A stretch of 5,943 bases of DNA from Fimbriimonadaceae bacterium. GTDB lineage: Bacteria; Armatimonadota; Fimbriimonadia; Fimbriimonadales; Fimbriimonadaceae. Shown here piece by piece: positions 5,909 through 5,943 of the stretch. The notes under the pieces were generated by a model that did not search any database, had not been told where the DNA came from, and was given only the letters and a program-made list of their open reading frames with translations. The stretch is from NCBI GenBank assembly GCA_022402505.1, contig JAKRSE010000295.1:1-5943 (forward strand), written 5' to 3'. The position numbers and the translations under genes are program-made. How positions within the stretch are numbered: the stretch's first letter is position 1; the number at the start of each line of letters is the position of its first letter.

Positions 5909-5943
5909 ATCTTCTTCTCGGTCGATCAGCGGCCGATGGTCTT

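Overview
The window is GC-rich and gene-dense. It reads as ordinary chromosome of a diderm (lipoprotein- and secretin-bearing) bacterium, probably from the phylum Armatimonadota. The best taxonomic clue is the type IV pilin-like gene at 3053-3955. Its N-terminus runs from an A-FTLIE cleavage site into LFPVFAQA and it ends in an H-X9-DG-type domain, a combination I associate with the large prepilin families of Armatimonadota (Planctomycetes carry related DUF1559 proteins). The assignment is inference from memory of the families, not from a search.

Layout, left to right. (1) Positions 1-1837 hold the 3' part of a type II secretion/type IV pilus outer-membrane secretin (GspD-like), closed by a near-ideal Rho-independent terminator at 1861-1902. 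(2) Positions 1986-2777 encode a secreted Spy/CpxP-like (LTxxQ) periplasmic protein made of two copies of one helical module, with Gly/Gln/Arg-rich linkers and tail, followed by its own terminator (2804-2850). (3) About 200 bp of non-coding DNA (2851-3052) contains a candidate extended -10 promoter and a leader that could fold. (4) Three genes follow that look like one translationally coupled operon: the prepilin-like protein (3053-3955), a small lipoprotein (3955-4209, TGATG overlap) and a second lipoprotein with a lipocalin-like sequence pattern (4206-4607, ATGA overlap). (5) A tRNA-Leu(UAG) gene on the minus strand has its CCA end directly abutting the stop codon of that last gene. (6) A Gfo/Idh/MocA-family oxidoreductase (4784-5761) has a -10-like hexamer 7 nt before its ATG and no Shine-Dalgarno, so it is a candidate leaderless gene. 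(7) A tRNA-Val(CAC) gene lies at 5834-5908.

The secretin and the prepilin-like protein could belong to the same envelope machinery: a T2SS/T4P pore and a pilin-like client processed by prepilin peptidase. They are separated by two terminators and an unrelated gene, so the link is functional inference, not an operon. The least explained unit is the prepilin-lipoprotein-lipoprotein operon: a pilin-like protein with four C-terminal cysteines and an altered H-X9-DG motif, co-translated with two lipoproteins I cannot assign. I see no CRISPR array, transposase, phage gene or integrated element.
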